A stretch of 64,000 bases of DNA. It comes from Hymenobacter monticola (GTDB taxonomy: Bacteria; Bacteroidota; Bacteroidia; Cytophagales; Hymenobacteraceae). The notes beneath the pieces are model-generated. The model was not told where the DNA came from and ran no database searches. It saw only the letters and a program-made list of their open reading frames with translations. The position numbers and the translations under genes are program-made. The DNA is taken from the NCBI RefSeq assembly GCF_022811645.1, contig NZ_CP094534.1, positions 1,302,001 to 1,366,000 of the forward strand. Reading direction: 5' to 3'. This document shows positions 42,194 through 50,819 of this stretch, in pieces; the first letter of the stretch is position 1, and every line of letters starts with the position of its first letter.

Positions 42194-43388
42194 CCGGCTC
42201 GGTGGCCGGCAGCGGGGCGGCCACCGGCGTGCGCTGCCGGCGGAAGGCGTCGAAGTACTTTTTCAGGCGCAAGATGGGCTTTTCGACCAACTCGTAGGAA
42301 GCCGCTGAAACGACCAGCGTCGTCAGGACCACCCAAAAAATGAACAGCGGGGTGTGAAACGAGGGAAAAATGCGGGCAAACAGAAAAATCACGAAGCCGT
42401 GAAACATGTAGATGCCGTAGGAAATCTTGCCAAAGTAGTGGAAGATGGTGCGCTCGCGCCACTGCACGGCCGAATCGGGGTTGAAGAGGACGTTGCCGAT
42501 GAAGAAGGCAACGACGCTCATAAACATGTACTTCTTGAACGAGACCAGAAAAACATTGTCCCAGTTGCCGTAGGCGTCGCCGGCAAAAACCAGCAGCGCG
42601 GCGCCGTAAATCATCCAGCGGACGGTGGAAGGCACCCGCGGCAACTGGTAGCCGTAGAAATGGGCGTAGGCAAACAAAGCGCCCATGGCCAGTATATCCC
42701 ACCGGCACAGGGTGTTCAGGTACAAATACATGTAGGAGTCGGGCACGAAGTAGAAATAGTACAGCCGTGCGAGGAAGCTGAGGAAAATAACGCCCCCGAA
42801 CACGGTGGTGAGCTTGGGCCGGGGCACGAAAGCAATGAGCAACGGCCACACCAGGTAGAAATGCTCTTCGATGCAGATGGACCACAGGTGGTTGACGGCC
42901 GTGGAGCTCCAGCCGTGCTTGGCCAGGTTGAAATTGCCCAGAAACAGCAGGTGCGCCTGCATTTTGGCGGCCGGCTCGTCGTAGTAGTGCGTGAGCACCG
43001 GGGCCATGAACACGCAGAAATAGTAGAGGGGCCAAATGCGCAACACCCGGCGCATGTAGAAGCTTTTGATGTCGATGCGGGCGTAGCGCTCCTTTTCGAC
43101 CAGCAGCAGGTAAGTGATGAGAAAGCCGCTCATCAGGAAGAAAATATCGACCCCAACGTTGAAGCTGCCCACAAACAGCTTGAGCTTGGTGGCCCACCAC
43201 GCCATTTGCCCGCCCCAATCAGTCATGGCAGCAGCCACCTGCGGCACATCTATCCAGTGCTCGTAGCTGTGCGTGATGACGATGAGCAGCGCGGCTACAA
43301 AACGAATGATGTCGAGGGGCTGGAAGTAAGGGACCGCCGTGGAGGCGGTGCCGTCGGGCGGAGTAGTAGCGGCGGAAAGAGCTGACAC
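42177..43388 (-). CDS. Acyltransferase family 3 (OafA/YrhL-like) membrane protein
   Basis: 403 residues with about ten transmembrane helices. Family features are the early LDIIRFVAALLIVITHSYEHW with the conserved His, VDIFFLMSGFLITYLLL, FYMRRVLRIWPLYYF and HLWSICIEEHFYLVWPLL. Such proteins O-acetylate or otherwise acylate surface polysaccharides, moving acyl groups across the inner membrane. The start is a GTG at 43388. The position among glycan genes supports a role in modifying the local polymer. Confidence 0.9.
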   Translation of the reverse strand: MSALSAATTPPDGTASTAVPYFQPLDIIRFVAALLIVITHSYEHWIDVPQVAAAMTDWGGQMAWWATKLKLFVGSFNVGVDIFFLMSGFLITYLLLVEKERYARIDIKSFYMRRVLRIWPLYYFCVFMAPVLTHYYDEPAAKMQAHLLFLGNFNLAKHGWSSTAVNHLWSICIEEHFYLVWPLLIAFVPRPKLTTVFGGVIFLSFLARLYYFYFVPDSYMYLYLNTLCRWDILAMGALFAYAHFYGYQLPRVPSTVRWMIYGAALLVFAGDAYGNWDNVFLVSFKKYMFMSVVAFFIGNVLFNPDSAVQWRERTIFHYFGKISYGIYMFHGFVIFLFARIFPSFHTPLFIFWVVLTTLVVSAASYELVEKPILRLKKYFDAFRRQRTPVAAPLPATEPVSVPG

Positions 43389-43474
43389 GGTACGGGCAAA
43401 GTAAATTGACCCCTAAAGTACAATCCAACCACTATTCGGCCGGCCAAATTGTGCGGCTATGTCGCGTTGCGCCA

Positions 43475-43482
43475 TACCTTTG
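43475..43482 (+). promoter_or_regulatory. TAnnTTTG -7 element for the lipoprotein gene
   Basis: TACCTTTG lies 35 bp upstream of the ATG at 43518, giving a short untranslated leader. Confidence 0.58.
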
Positions 43483-43517
43483 CATTGCTACAAAAGCGTT
43501 TGTTTCAATCTTTTTAT

Positions 43518-44060
43518 ATGAAAAAATATACCCTGCTCCTGCTGACAGCAGCTGCGCTGGCTGGTTGCGGCGATAAAGACGGTGGCTCGCGGCCGGCAAA
43601 TCTTCTCACGGGCAACGATTTTGAACAGATGGACGGCTGGATGGGCGATGTCCCGCAGCCGTCGTTGACGAAGGAGAAGGCCCACTCCGGCGCTTATTCC
43701 GTGCACGTAGGACCGGGCATTGAGTACAGCAACGGGTTCATCGGCACGCTGGGCAAGCTCAGCTCCACCCGCCTCAACCAAATCAAGGTAAAGGCTTGGG
43801 TGTACGTGCCCAGTGGGCCCACTGCGACGAGCATCGTAACCAGCCTGGTAGACCCCGCCACGCCCGGCGCTAAGCCGGCCATGTGGGACGCCATGGGACT
43901 GGATAAGATGGTGAAGAAGCGTAACGACTGGCAGGAAGTGGAAAAAACCTTCACCCTGCCGGCCAACGTGGGTCCAAACTACAAACTGTACGTGTACCTC
44001 TGGAGCGGCGGGTCGCAAAACGTGGCCTACCTCGACGATATCCAGTTTCTGCGTCCCTAA
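43518..44060 (+). CDS. Lipoprotein with jelly-roll (carbohydrate-binding-like) domain, copy A
   Basis: 180 residues. Lipoprotein signal MKKYTLLLLTAAALAGCGDK with the lipid-bearing Cys at residue 17, then a single beta-sandwich domain beginning NDFEQMDGWMGD, with AHSGAYSVHVGPG in the middle, a KVKAWVYVPSG strand and a closing NVAYLDDIQFL. This strand order is that of CBM-like jelly rolls. The lipoprotein at 53388 shows the same landmarks in order. It probably binds a glycan at the outer membrane or periplasm. The start at 43518 is fixed by the signal peptide. A strong terminator follows. Confidence 0.8.
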   Translation: MKKYTLLLLTAAALAGCGDKDGGSRPANLLTGNDFEQMDGWMGDVPQPSLTKEKAHSGAYSVHVGPGIEYSNGFIGTLGKLSSTRLNQIKVKAWVYVPSGPTATSIVTSLVDPATPGAKPAMWDAMGLDKMVKKRNDWQEVEKTFTLPANVGPNYKLYVYLWSGGSQNVAYLDDIQFLRP

Positions 44061-44070
44061 CGCTGACTGC

Positions 44071-44145
44071 GGCACCACACCGGCTCCCGGGCCCGAAGCG
44101 GCTTTAGAGCTGTTCCGGGCCCGGGGGCCGGGGTGGTGCCTTTTT
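44071..44145 (+). terminator. Strong rho-independent terminator
   Basis: GGCACCACACCGGCTCCCGG pairs with CCGGGGGCCGGGGTGGTGCC, closing with TTTTT at 44141, 10 bp after the lipoprotein stop codon. Confidence 0.85.
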
Positions 44146-44224
44146 GCTTTATCCATTTTTGGGCAGCCCAGAGCTCGCGGTGCCGTTGGCGCCGGGCGCT
44201 GCGTTGCTGCAGCCGCCATGCGCT

Positions 44225-45562
44225 ATGATTCGCTCTTCCCGCTCCACAGGCTCGTCCCGAAACGGCATTCAGTACCTGGTGTACGCCCTTTTCGCCGCCG
44301 AACTGGTGCTCTTCACCTGGCAGCGCAATTACTTCGGGCCTTACATCAGCCCGATTGTGCTGTACGGCCTGGCCATTGCGCTCACCTTCAGCACCCTGGC
44401 GCTGGTGCGGGGCCGCGAATGGGTGCTGCCGCCGGCCGTTGTTGCGGCCCGGGACCGCGCCATCTGGCCGCGCCTGGTGGCGCTGCTGACCGGGGCCATT
44501 GCGGGCGGCTGGTACAATACCAACCTGGTGAAGCGCGAAATCCGGAATTTCCGGCCCATTCTGGAATTTGCCGACATCATTCCTGCCCTGCAGGCCTACG
44601 CCCGGCGCTGGCTGGCGGGGGCCGAGGTGTATGCGCCCATGACGTGGGAGCTGGGCTACTTTGAGTTACCGGCCTACCTGCCCGGCACCTGGTTTCCGTT
44701 TATTCTGGCCGAGTGGCTGGGGTTCGACTACCGGTTTGTGGCCTGGGGCATCTTTCTGCTGGGCGTGCTGCTGTACGAGTACCTGCTGTGGCGCCTGCGC
44801 CAGCCCTGGCTGCAAACCCTGCTGCTGGCCGGGCTGCCGTTTGGGGTGTTCTACGCCCTCGTCACCACGCTGTGGGGGTACGTGGGCATCACCGTCGAGT
44901 ACATGATGCTGGGCTACTACTCGCTGCTCGTGGTGGGCATCCTGCTGCGGTCCTGGCCCTTGCAGGCGGCGGCGCTGCTGCTGTGCGTGCTCTCGCGCTA
45001 CTCGCTGGTGATATGGGCACCGCTGTACCTGGGCCTGATGTTTTTCTACGACTCGCGGAAAAACGCGCTGTTGATTATTGGCACTGTGGTGCTGGGCGTC
45101 GTCGCCTTCTACATCGTGCCCTACCTGTCGCACAACTGGGGCTTGTTTATGGAGGTGCAACGCTCGTACACCGACGCCGCCGTGTACGAATGGAAGCACC
45201 TGGGGGAGGACGGCCTGCCCATTCACCCCTATAATGGCCTGGGCTTTGCGGCATTCTTTTACGAATACGCCCACGGGGAACTCAAGGAGAAAATTAACCT
45301 TCTCAAAACCGTGCACATCGCCATGCTGCTGACGGTGGTGGTGGCCGCAGCCGTGGGCTACGTGCGCCAGCGCACGCCCCGCACCGACTACCGGCTCTAC
45401 GTGGTGATTATCCTGAAGCTATACCTGGCCACGTTCTACGCTTTCCTGCAGGTGCCCTACGCCTACCTGTGCACCCTGGGCCTGTTCATGTCGGTGTTTC
45501 TGGTACTCATCACTGTGCAGCTGAGCCGAACCGAGGCGCCGCAACCCCTGGTTTCGGAGTAA
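44225..45562 (+). CDS. Polytopic membrane protein, GT-C glycosyltransferase-like
   Basis: 445 residues with about eleven hydrophobic helices. Between helices is a loop with acidic and aromatic residues (APMTWELGYFELPAYLPGTWFPF) as in GT-C mannosyl- or glucosyltransferase-type proteins, but no diagnostic motif was found. Located in the glycan region, back-to-tail with a convergent GT2 gene that starts at 46299. Probably transfers a sugar from a polyprenyl donor at the periplasmic face. The ATG at 44225 is preferred over an upstream in-frame TTG because it opens into the first helix. Confidence 0.7.
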   Translation: MIRSSRSTGSSRNGIQYLVYALFAAELVLFTWQRNYFGPYISPIVLYGLAIALTFSTLALVRGREWVLPPAVVAARDRAIWPRLVALLTGAIAGGWYNTNLVKREIRNFRPILEFADIIPALQAYARRWLAGAEVYAPMTWELGYFELPAYLPGTWFPFILAEWLGFDYRFVAWGIFLLGVLLYEYLLWRLRQPWLQTLLLAGLPFGVFYALVTTLWGYVGITVEYMMLGYYSLLVVGILLRSWPLQAAALLLCVLSRYSLVIWAPLYLGLMFFYDSRKNALLIIGTVVLGVVAFYIVPYLSHNWGLFMEVQRSYTDAAVYEWKHLGEDGLPIHPYNGLGFAAFFYEYAHGELKEKINLLKTVHIAMLLTVVVAAAVGYVRQRTPRTDYRLYVVIILKLYLATFYAFLQVPYAYLCTLGLFMSVFLVLITVQLSRTEAPQPLVSE

Positions 45563-45573
45563 GCCGCGGGTGG

Positions 45574-46299
45574 CTACTGCCCCAGCAGGCCGTATTTCAG
45601 GATGCAGTAGATGGCGCGGAAGCCGTCGCGCCAGCCTATTTTTTTGCCCTCGGCGTAGGTGCGGCCGTAGTAGCTGATGCCCACTTCGTAGATGCGGACA
45701 TCGGGCACGCGGGCCACTTTGGCGGTTACTTCGGGCTCGAAGCCGAAGCGTTTTTCTTCCAGCTTCAGGCCCTGCACGATGTCGCGCCGGAACATCTTGT
45801 AGCACGTTTCCATGTCCGTCAGGTTCAGGTCGGTGCACATGTTGGAGAGAAAGGTGAGCCAGGCGTTGCCGATGCTGTGCCAGAAAAACAGCACCCGGTG
45901 CGGGTTGCCGCCCATGAAGCGCGAACCAAATACCACGTCGGCAAAGCCCTTCAGCACGGGTCCAATGAGCAGGTTGTACTCTTCGGGGTCGTATTCCAAG
46001 TCGGCGTCCTGAATGATGACGTAGTCGCCGGTGGCTTCGCGGATGCCGGTGTGCAGCGCGGCGCCTTTGCCTTGGTTTACGGCATGCTCCAGCAGGCGTA
46101 GGCCCATTTCGGGGTAGCGCGCGGCGTAGGCCCGAATGGTGTCGGCCGAGGCATCGGTGGAACAGTCGTTGACGAGGATGATTTCCTTGCCGATGTTATT
46201 CACCAGCTTCAGCTCGCGCAGCAAATCCAGAATCTGGTGAATGGTGCGGGCCTCGTTGTAGACAGGGATGACGATGGAAAGCGTGTCGAATTTTACCAC
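45574..46299 (-). CDS. GT2 family glycosyltransferase (polyprenyl-phosphate sugar type)
   Basis: 241 residues. The GT-A motifs are [55 protein letters not shown] (DxD-like) and [26 protein letters not shown]. It resembles DPM1/DesVII-like polyprenyl-phosphate glycosyltransferases. No C-terminal membrane domain is present. Start codon is a GTG at 46299, preceded 32 bp upstream by a TACCTTTG element. It ends 11 bp from the convergent membrane-protein gene. It may make the donor for the GT-C proteins. Confidence 0.88.
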   Translation of the reverse strand: MVKFDTLSIVIPVYNEARTIHQILDLLRELKLVNNIGKEIILVNDCSTDASADTIRAYAARYPEMGLRLLEHAVNQGKGAALHTGIREATGDYVIIQDADLEYDPEEYNLLIGPVLKGFADVVFGSRFMGGNPHRVLFFWHSIGNAWLTFLSNMCTDLNLTDMETCYKMFRRDIVQGLKLEEKRFGFEPEVTAKVARVPDVRIYEVGISYYGRTYAEGKKIGWRDGFRAIYCILKYGLLGQ

Positions 46300-46330
46300 A
46301 AGAAGATAGCTCGGCAGGGCAAGGGAATAG

Positions 46331-46338
46331 CAAAGGTA
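46331..46338 (-). promoter_or_regulatory. TAnnTTTG -7 element for the GT2 gene
   Basis: On the minus strand this reads TACCTTTG, 31 bp upstream of the GTG start at 46299, just outside the left arm of the inverted repeat at 46343. Confidence 0.57.
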
Positions 46339-46342
46339 AACG

Positions 46343-46424
46343 CTGATGCTTGGCTTGATGAGGAATGAAGAATTACAGCTGGAATATCTTCTCCTTCTTC
46401 ATTCCTCATCAAACCAAGCATCAG
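46343..46424. repeat. Low-complexity inverted repeat (GATGAGGAATGAAGAA words)
   Basis: CTGATGCTTGGCTTGATGAGG and the next bases pair with the right half ending GCATCAG at 46424, with one unmatched base per arm. The right end covers the stop codon of the short-chain dehydrogenase gene. Confidence 0.88.
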
Positions 46425-47212
46425 AGGCTGCCGGTGCGGCCGCCGTCCACGGGCACGCTGGTACCGTTGATGTAGCCGGCGGCCGGCGAAGCCAGGAAAG
46501 CCACGGCCGCCGCCACCTCCTCGGCCAGGCCAAAGCGGCGGGCCGGGATGGTACGCAGCATGTCGGCCTCGATGGCGTCGGCAGGCTGGCCGGTTTGGGC
46601 GGCTTTTTTCTCCACCAGCGAGTGGTGGCGCTGGGTGAGGGTGGCGCCGGGCAGCACGTTGTTCACCGTGATGCCCTGCGGGCCAAGCTCGTTGGCCAGG
46701 GTTTTGGCCCAGCTGGCCACCGCACCGCGAATGGTGTTGCTCACACCCAGGCCCGGCAGCGGAATCTTGACGGAAGTGCTGATGATGTTGATGATGCGCC
46801 CGAAACCGGCGGCCTTCATGCCCGGCACCAGGGCCTGCGCCAGCAAGTGGTTGCAGATGACGTGCTGGTTGAAGGCCACTCGCAGCGCATCTACCGACGC
46901 TTCCAGCAAGGGGCCGCCGGCCGGGCCGCCGGTGTTGTTCACCAGAATATGGAAGCCTGCCGGATGATGTGCGAGGTAGCCTTGCACTACCTCGGCCACG
47001 TGGCTGGGGTCGTCGAAATCGGCCACGAGGTAGTCGTGTGCTTGGCCGGCGGGCGTGGGCAGGGCAGCGGCCACCTCGCGCAGGCGGTCTTCGTTGCGGG
47101 CCAGCAGGGTGATGGCGCAGCCGCTTTCGGCCAGGGCCTCGGCCACGGCGCGGCCAATGCCCTGGGTGCTGCCGCCCACCAGGGCCCGGCGATTTTCTAG
47201 GGAGAGGTACAT
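46421..47212 (-). CDS. Short-chain dehydrogenase/reductase with atypical active site
   Basis: 263 residues with a Rossmann fold: GGSTQGIGRAVAEAL (13-27) for NAD(P), NNTGG (92-96), INIISTS with the catalytic Ser region, and a C-terminal INGTSVPVDGG. The usual YxxxK active site reads SNTIR here (Ser158 and Arg162), so the catalytic Tyr and Lys are replaced. A subgroup of SDRs with SNxxR is known to me from homologues, but its reaction is not. Related SDR genes occur in tryptophan-catabolic loci, so a role in the kynurenine route is possible but unproven. The ATG at 47212 is clear. Confidence 0.85.
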   Translation of the reverse strand: MYLSLENRRALVGGSTQGIGRAVAEALAESGCAITLLARNEDRLREVAAALPTPAGQAHDYLVADFDDPSHVAEVVQGYLAHHPAGFHILVNNTGGPAGGPLLEASVDALRVAFNQHVICNHLLAQALVPGMKAAGFGRIINIISTSVKIPLPGLGVSNTIRGAVASWAKTLANELGPQGITVNNVLPGATLTQRHHSLVEKKAAQTGQPADAIEADMLRTIPARRFGLAEEVAAAVAFLASPAAGYINGTSVPVDGGRTGSL

Positions 47213-47259
47213 ATTTGGGGAGAGTTATTGGTTGTGTAATCGAAGGCGCCGCATCAGCA

Positions 47260-47337
47260 CGAGTACCCCAAGCTCCGCTTCGGCTCGCGTTGAACGATGA
47301 TGTTCGCACGTTCCGAAGCGGAGATTCGGGGTACTCG
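47260..47337. repeat. CGAGTACCCCGAAGC inverted repeat, copy 2
   Basis: Arms begin CGAGTACCCCAAGCTCCGC and end GGGGTACTCG, with the same GTTGAACGA-type loop as the copy at 15685-15766. It lies between two minus-strand genes, right after the stop of the membrane protein starting at 49098. Confidence 0.88.
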
Positions 47338-47340
47338 TTC

Positions 47341-49098
47341 TTACTTTCCGGGCGGCGTCAGCAGTACGTAGCCATCCACCAGCTGCTCGCGGTAGCCGTA
47401 GGGCATGAGCAGCTGCCGCAGAAACAGGTGGACCGGCTGGTCGCGGAAATCGGGGTTGATGACGAAAGCCGCTGGGTCGTACTGGCGCAGGAAGGCCTGC
47501 ACCTGCGGGGCGGTGGGCTGCGCGGGCTGGATGGTGTCGGGCTTGGTTTGGCGCTGGAGCAGGGCGCCCAGCACGGGGTCATTTTGCAGGGCCTCGAACA
47601 CCTCGGCGGGTACGCGCGCCATGAAGCCCACGGGCACTTTCTTGTGGTGCACGGTTTGGTAGAACAGGTGGCCCCGGTCGAAGTAGCCCACCTCGCGGTA
47701 ACCGCTGGCAATGCCCAGTGGCACCGGAATCATCGTTTTGCCGGGCAGCTTGGCCACTTCGTGGTACACGCGCGGCACGGCGGCGGCCGAGGTGCGCTCG
47801 TAGGGCCGCGGCCAGTATTCGAACAGCACCAAACCCACCAGCAGCAGGCTCAGCGCCGTGCGCGCCGCGGCGGGCAGGCGCGCGGGCCAGGCCGCCTCCA
47901 GGGCGCTGAAAGTGAGAATGGGCAGAAACAGCCCCACCATCATAATCCAGCGGGTGGGGCAGCGGATGTTGTTGAAAAAGGGCACGAAGTGTAGCAGGGC
48001 GGTGGGAAGGTGCAGCGTGTCGTGGCCGTAGAGGCGCAGGGCGGGCAGCGTGAGCAGCACGAAAAACAGCAGCACCCAGGCCAGCGGCCGGCCTTGGGCG
48101 TCCTGCGCCACGGCCGAGAGCGGCCGGCGGTGCGCCCGCCGCAGCAGCCACAGCCCCACGGCCAGCAGCGGCAGCGCGTAGCCCATAAACAGCGTGTTTT
48201 CCAAGGAGCCGGGCATGGTGAACACCTTGGGATTGTGGTAGAGCCGGGCGGCCCAGTCCCAGTACACAAACCGGCTGGTGGGCGGCGGCATGATGAAATC
48301 GACCACGTCGCCGCCCCACCAGAAGCCGCCGTTGTCTTCCACGCCCCAGCGGCGCAGCAGCCGAATTAGGACGTGGCTCAGCACCAGGATGCCGCCCAGC
48401 CAAGCCCAGGTGCGCCACTCCCGCCACCGGATGCGCCCCAGCGCCAGCCAGTACCACGTCGCATACGCCAGCGAGAAATACAGTAGCCCGAACAGCACGT
48501 AATAGTCGCTGAGCAGGGTGACGAAGCCCAGCACCGCGCACCAGGCCACCGCGCCCCAACTGCGCACGCGCGGCAGCAGCTTCTTTTCCTGAAATTCAAA
48601 CGCATTCAGAAAAGCCAGCACGTAGAAAGGCACCGTGGCCGTGAGCACGAGGTTGTAGTGCTCGGCCAGGCGCTGCAGCTTGTAGGGCGAGTAGGCGAAG
48701 ATGAAGCCGGCCAGCAGCGCCAGCACCGGGCTGCGCAGCCAGCGGCGGGCCAGCAGGCAGGCCCCGGCCCCCGACAGCGCGTAGCTCAGCAGCAGGCCGA
48801 TGTTGAGCGCCAGCAGGTCGTTATTCACCAGCAGGCTGATGAGGCCGATGATGGGCGTGTAGGTGTGCAGGATGAGCCAGGCACCGGTGGGGTAGAACAG
48901 GTAGTCGGTGCGGAACACGGGCTGGCCGGTTTGCACCGCCATGCGGAAGTGCCAAGTGTTCCAGGGATACATATACGAGTCGTGCCCCGGCACCACCAGC
49001 ATCTCCGACGTGAAATGCGCCGCCAGCGGCCAAGTGAAAATGAGGAACAGCAAGCCGTAGAAGGCCGTGAGCAGCGCCAGTCGCAAGCCGTTTCTCAT
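47341..49098 (-). CDS. Large polytopic membrane protein, YfhO/GT-C-like (paralogue 3)
   Basis: 585 residues. It begins with a hydrophobic helix (LALLTAFYGLLFLIFTWPL) and has about eleven helices up to residue 420, then a periplasmic tail. The first loop has HDSYMYPWNTWHF and FYPTGAWLILHTYTPI; a later segment NNIRCPTRWIMMVGLFL corresponds to QFRALGRF of the 35945 and 37888 proteins. I group all three as one family. Probable glycan-assembly protein. The ATG at 49098 is chosen because it precedes the first helix; the frame stays open upstream without membrane character. Confidence 0.75.
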   Translation of the reverse strand: MRNGLRLALLTAFYGLLFLIFTWPLAAHFTSEMLVVPGHDSYMYPWNTWHFRMAVQTGQPVFRTDYLFYPTGAWLILHTYTPIIGLISLLVNNDLLALNIGLLLSYALSGAGACLLARRWLRSPVLALLAGFIFAYSPYKLQRLAEHYNLVLTATVPFYVLAFLNAFEFQEKKLLPRVRSWGAVAWCAVLGFVTLLSDYYVLFGLLYFSLAYATWYWLALGRIRWREWRTWAWLGGILVLSHVLIRLLRRWGVEDNGGFWWGGDVVDFIMPPPTSRFVYWDWAARLYHNPKVFTMPGSLENTLFMGYALPLLAVGLWLLRRAHRRPLSAVAQDAQGRPLAWVLLFFVLLTLPALRLYGHDTLHLPTALLHFVPFFNNIRCPTRWIMMVGLFLPILTFSALEAAWPARLPAAARTALSLLLVGLVLFEYWPRPYERTSAAAVPRVYHEVAKLPGKTMIPVPLGIASGYREVGYFDRGHLFYQTVHHKKVPVGFMARVPAEVFEALQNDPVLGALLQRQTKPDTIQPAQPTAPQVQAFLRQYDPAAFVINPDFRDQPVHLFLRQLLMPYGYREQLVDGYVLLTPPGK

Positions 49099-49462
49099 CG
49101 GATGCAAAGCAGGTGGCCGTGGCCGCACTGAGAAATATGTCCTTCTAGACCGCCGTTGCCTACGTGCCAGCCCGTTCCGCCACTGTCCAATAAGCAGCGC
49201 CCTCGGCCAAGGGGTGAGGGCTGGACGTGGGGGGTGCGCGGGGGCGCTTGGGCAGCGGCCCATTGGGCACCGCTGGTCGGCGGGCTCCAACGGAGCGAAG
49301 AAAGAGAATCCATGCGCTAAAAGTAGCTACCAGCACGGGGATGCCTTCCCAGGACCGGGCACAAGCAGAGGAGCTAGTATATTTACCGGTCCCATTTCTC
49401 CCCAGACCCGGCTAATTTGAGCGGTTCTGCTGCCTGTGCGCCAGCGGCCGCTTACCTTATTT
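49099..49462. other. 364-bp divergent intergenic region
   Basis: Between the paralogue 3 gene and the FkbM methyltransferase gene. No coherent open frame. The stretch ACCTTATTTATG at the end is the immediate upstream region of the methyltransferase start. No long hairpin was seen, which sets it apart from other spacers. Confidence 0.5.
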
Positions 49463-50209
49463 ATGAAGGAACTCCTGAAAAAACTGCTGAAAAGCCTGCC
49501 CATTGCCTTCACCAAAAACCAGCAGTACGACCGGGACACGCAACGGGTGATGCGCAAGGTGCTGCACCCCACCGCCAACTGCGTGGACGTGGGGTGCCAC
49601 AAGGGCGAAGTGCTGGAGCTGATGTTGCGCTACGCCCCCCAGGGCCAGCACTACGGCTTCGAGCCCATTCCGGACCTATTTAAGAACCTGGAAATCAACT
49701 TTGCAAACCGGCCCAACTGCCACTTTTACCAGCTGGGCCTGAGCAATGCCCCCGGCGAAACCTCGTTCAACTACGTGGTGAGCAACCCGGCCTACAGCGG
49801 CTTTGTGAAGCGCAAGTACGACCGGGCCCACGAAGAAGACACCCTCATCACCGTGCGCAAAGAGCGCCTCGACACGGTGCTGCCCGCGGGCACCCGCGTC
49901 GACCTTATCAAGATTGACGTGGAAGGCGCCGAGCTGGAAGTGCTGCAAGGCGCTACGGGCATCATTGCGGCCAGCCGCCCCGTCATCGTGTTCGAGCACG
50001 GCCTGGGGGCTTCCGACTACTACGGCACCCGCCCCGAGCAGATTTACGACCTGCTCACGGCCCCCGACCTGAACATGCGCATCTCCACCATGGCGCGCTG
50101 GCTGGCGGGGCGCCCGGCCTTTAGCCGCACCGAGCTGGTGCAGCAGTTTGAAAAGGGGCTGAACTATTACTTTATTGCCTACCCCGCCGAAACCGCCCCC
50201 AAAGGCTGA
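49463..50209 (+). CDS. FkbM family methyltransferase
   Basis: 248 residues. SAM-binding CVDVGCHKGEVLELML at about residues 42-57, GFEPIPDLF, and the FkbM signature RVDLIKIDVEGAELEVLQGA followed by RPVIVFEHG. FkbM enzymes O-methylate sugars or polyketides; among glycan genes a sugar target is likely. ATG at 49463 opens MKELLKKLLKSLP. The next gene on the strand is haaO, 48 bp away, so the two may be cotranscribed although their roles seem unrelated. Confidence 0.9.
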   Translation: MKELLKKLLKSLPIAFTKNQQYDRDTQRVMRKVLHPTANCVDVGCHKGEVLELMLRYAPQGQHYGFEPIPDLFKNLEINFANRPNCHFYQLGLSNAPGETSFNYVVSNPAYSGFVKRKYDRAHEEDTLITVRKERLDTVLPAGTRVDLIKIDVEGAELEVLQGATGIIAASRPVIVFEHGLGASDYYGTRPEQIYDLLTAPDLNMRISTMARWLAGRPAFSRTELVQQFEKGLNYYFIAYPAETAPKG

Positions 50210-50257
50210 TGCCCGGGCCCCGGCCCCGTTGTCATTCACCTTCTCCCCCGCCCACCC

Positions 50258-50788
50258 ATGATAACCCGCCCCTTCAACTTTCAAAAGTGGATTGACGAAC
50301 ACCGCCATTTGCTGAAGCCCCCGGTGGGCAACCAGCAGGTGTTCAAAGACAACAAGGACTTCATTGTGATGGTGGTGGGCGGCCCCAACGCCCGCAAAGA
50401 CTACCACGTGGACGCCGGCGAGGAGCTGTTTTGGCAGGTGGAAGGCACGATGACCGTCAAAATCATTGAAGACGGCCAGCCCGTCGACATCACCATCGGG
50501 CCGGGCGAGATGTTTCTGCTGCCGCCTAATGTGCCGCACTCGCCGCGCCGGCCGGCCGGCACCGTGGGGCTGGTGCTGGAGCGCTACCGCGAAGGCGGCG
50601 AGCTCGACGGCTTCCAGTGGTACTGCGAAAACTGCGGCCACAAGCTCTACGAGGAGTTTGCCGAAATTACCGACATCGTGGCCCAGTTGCCGCCCATCAT
50701 GAACCGCTTCTGGGCCAACGACGAGCTGCGCACCTGCAAAAACTGCGGCACCTACATGGAAGCCCCCGCGCCGCCCCCGGCCGGGTAG
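50258..50788 (+). CDS. haaO: 3-hydroxyanthranilate 3,4-dioxygenase
   Basis: Non-haem Fe(II) cupin enzyme that opens 3-hydroxyanthranilate to 2-amino-3-carboxymuconic semialdehyde (ACMS). The 176-residue protein has the iron ligands His50 and Glu56 (YHVDAGEELFWQ) and His94 (NVPHSP), and the bacterial rubredoxin-like C-terminal site with CENC (123-126) and CKNC (160-163). Length and start match bacterial HaaO. In this window it is separated from kynU and kmo by glycan-type genes. A 14-bp unit (CCGGCCGGGTAGCG) repeats twice from 50777, over the stop codon. Confidence 0.96.
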   Translation: MITRPFNFQKWIDEHRHLLKPPVGNQQVFKDNKDFIVMVVGGPNARKDYHVDAGEELFWQVEGTMTVKIIEDGQPVDITIGPGEMFLLPPNVPHSPRRPAGTVGLVLERYREGGELDGFQWYCENCGHKLYEEFAEITDIVAQLPPIMNRFWANDELRTCKNCGTYMEAPAPPPAG

Positions 50789-50819
50789 CGCCGGCCGGGT
50801 AGCGCCGGCCGGCTAAGGG

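Noticed and set aside
49067..49420. 117-residue plus-strand frame upstream of the FkbM gene
   Set aside because: Overlaps the start of the membrane-protein gene and has a composition expected of non-coding GC-rich DNA.
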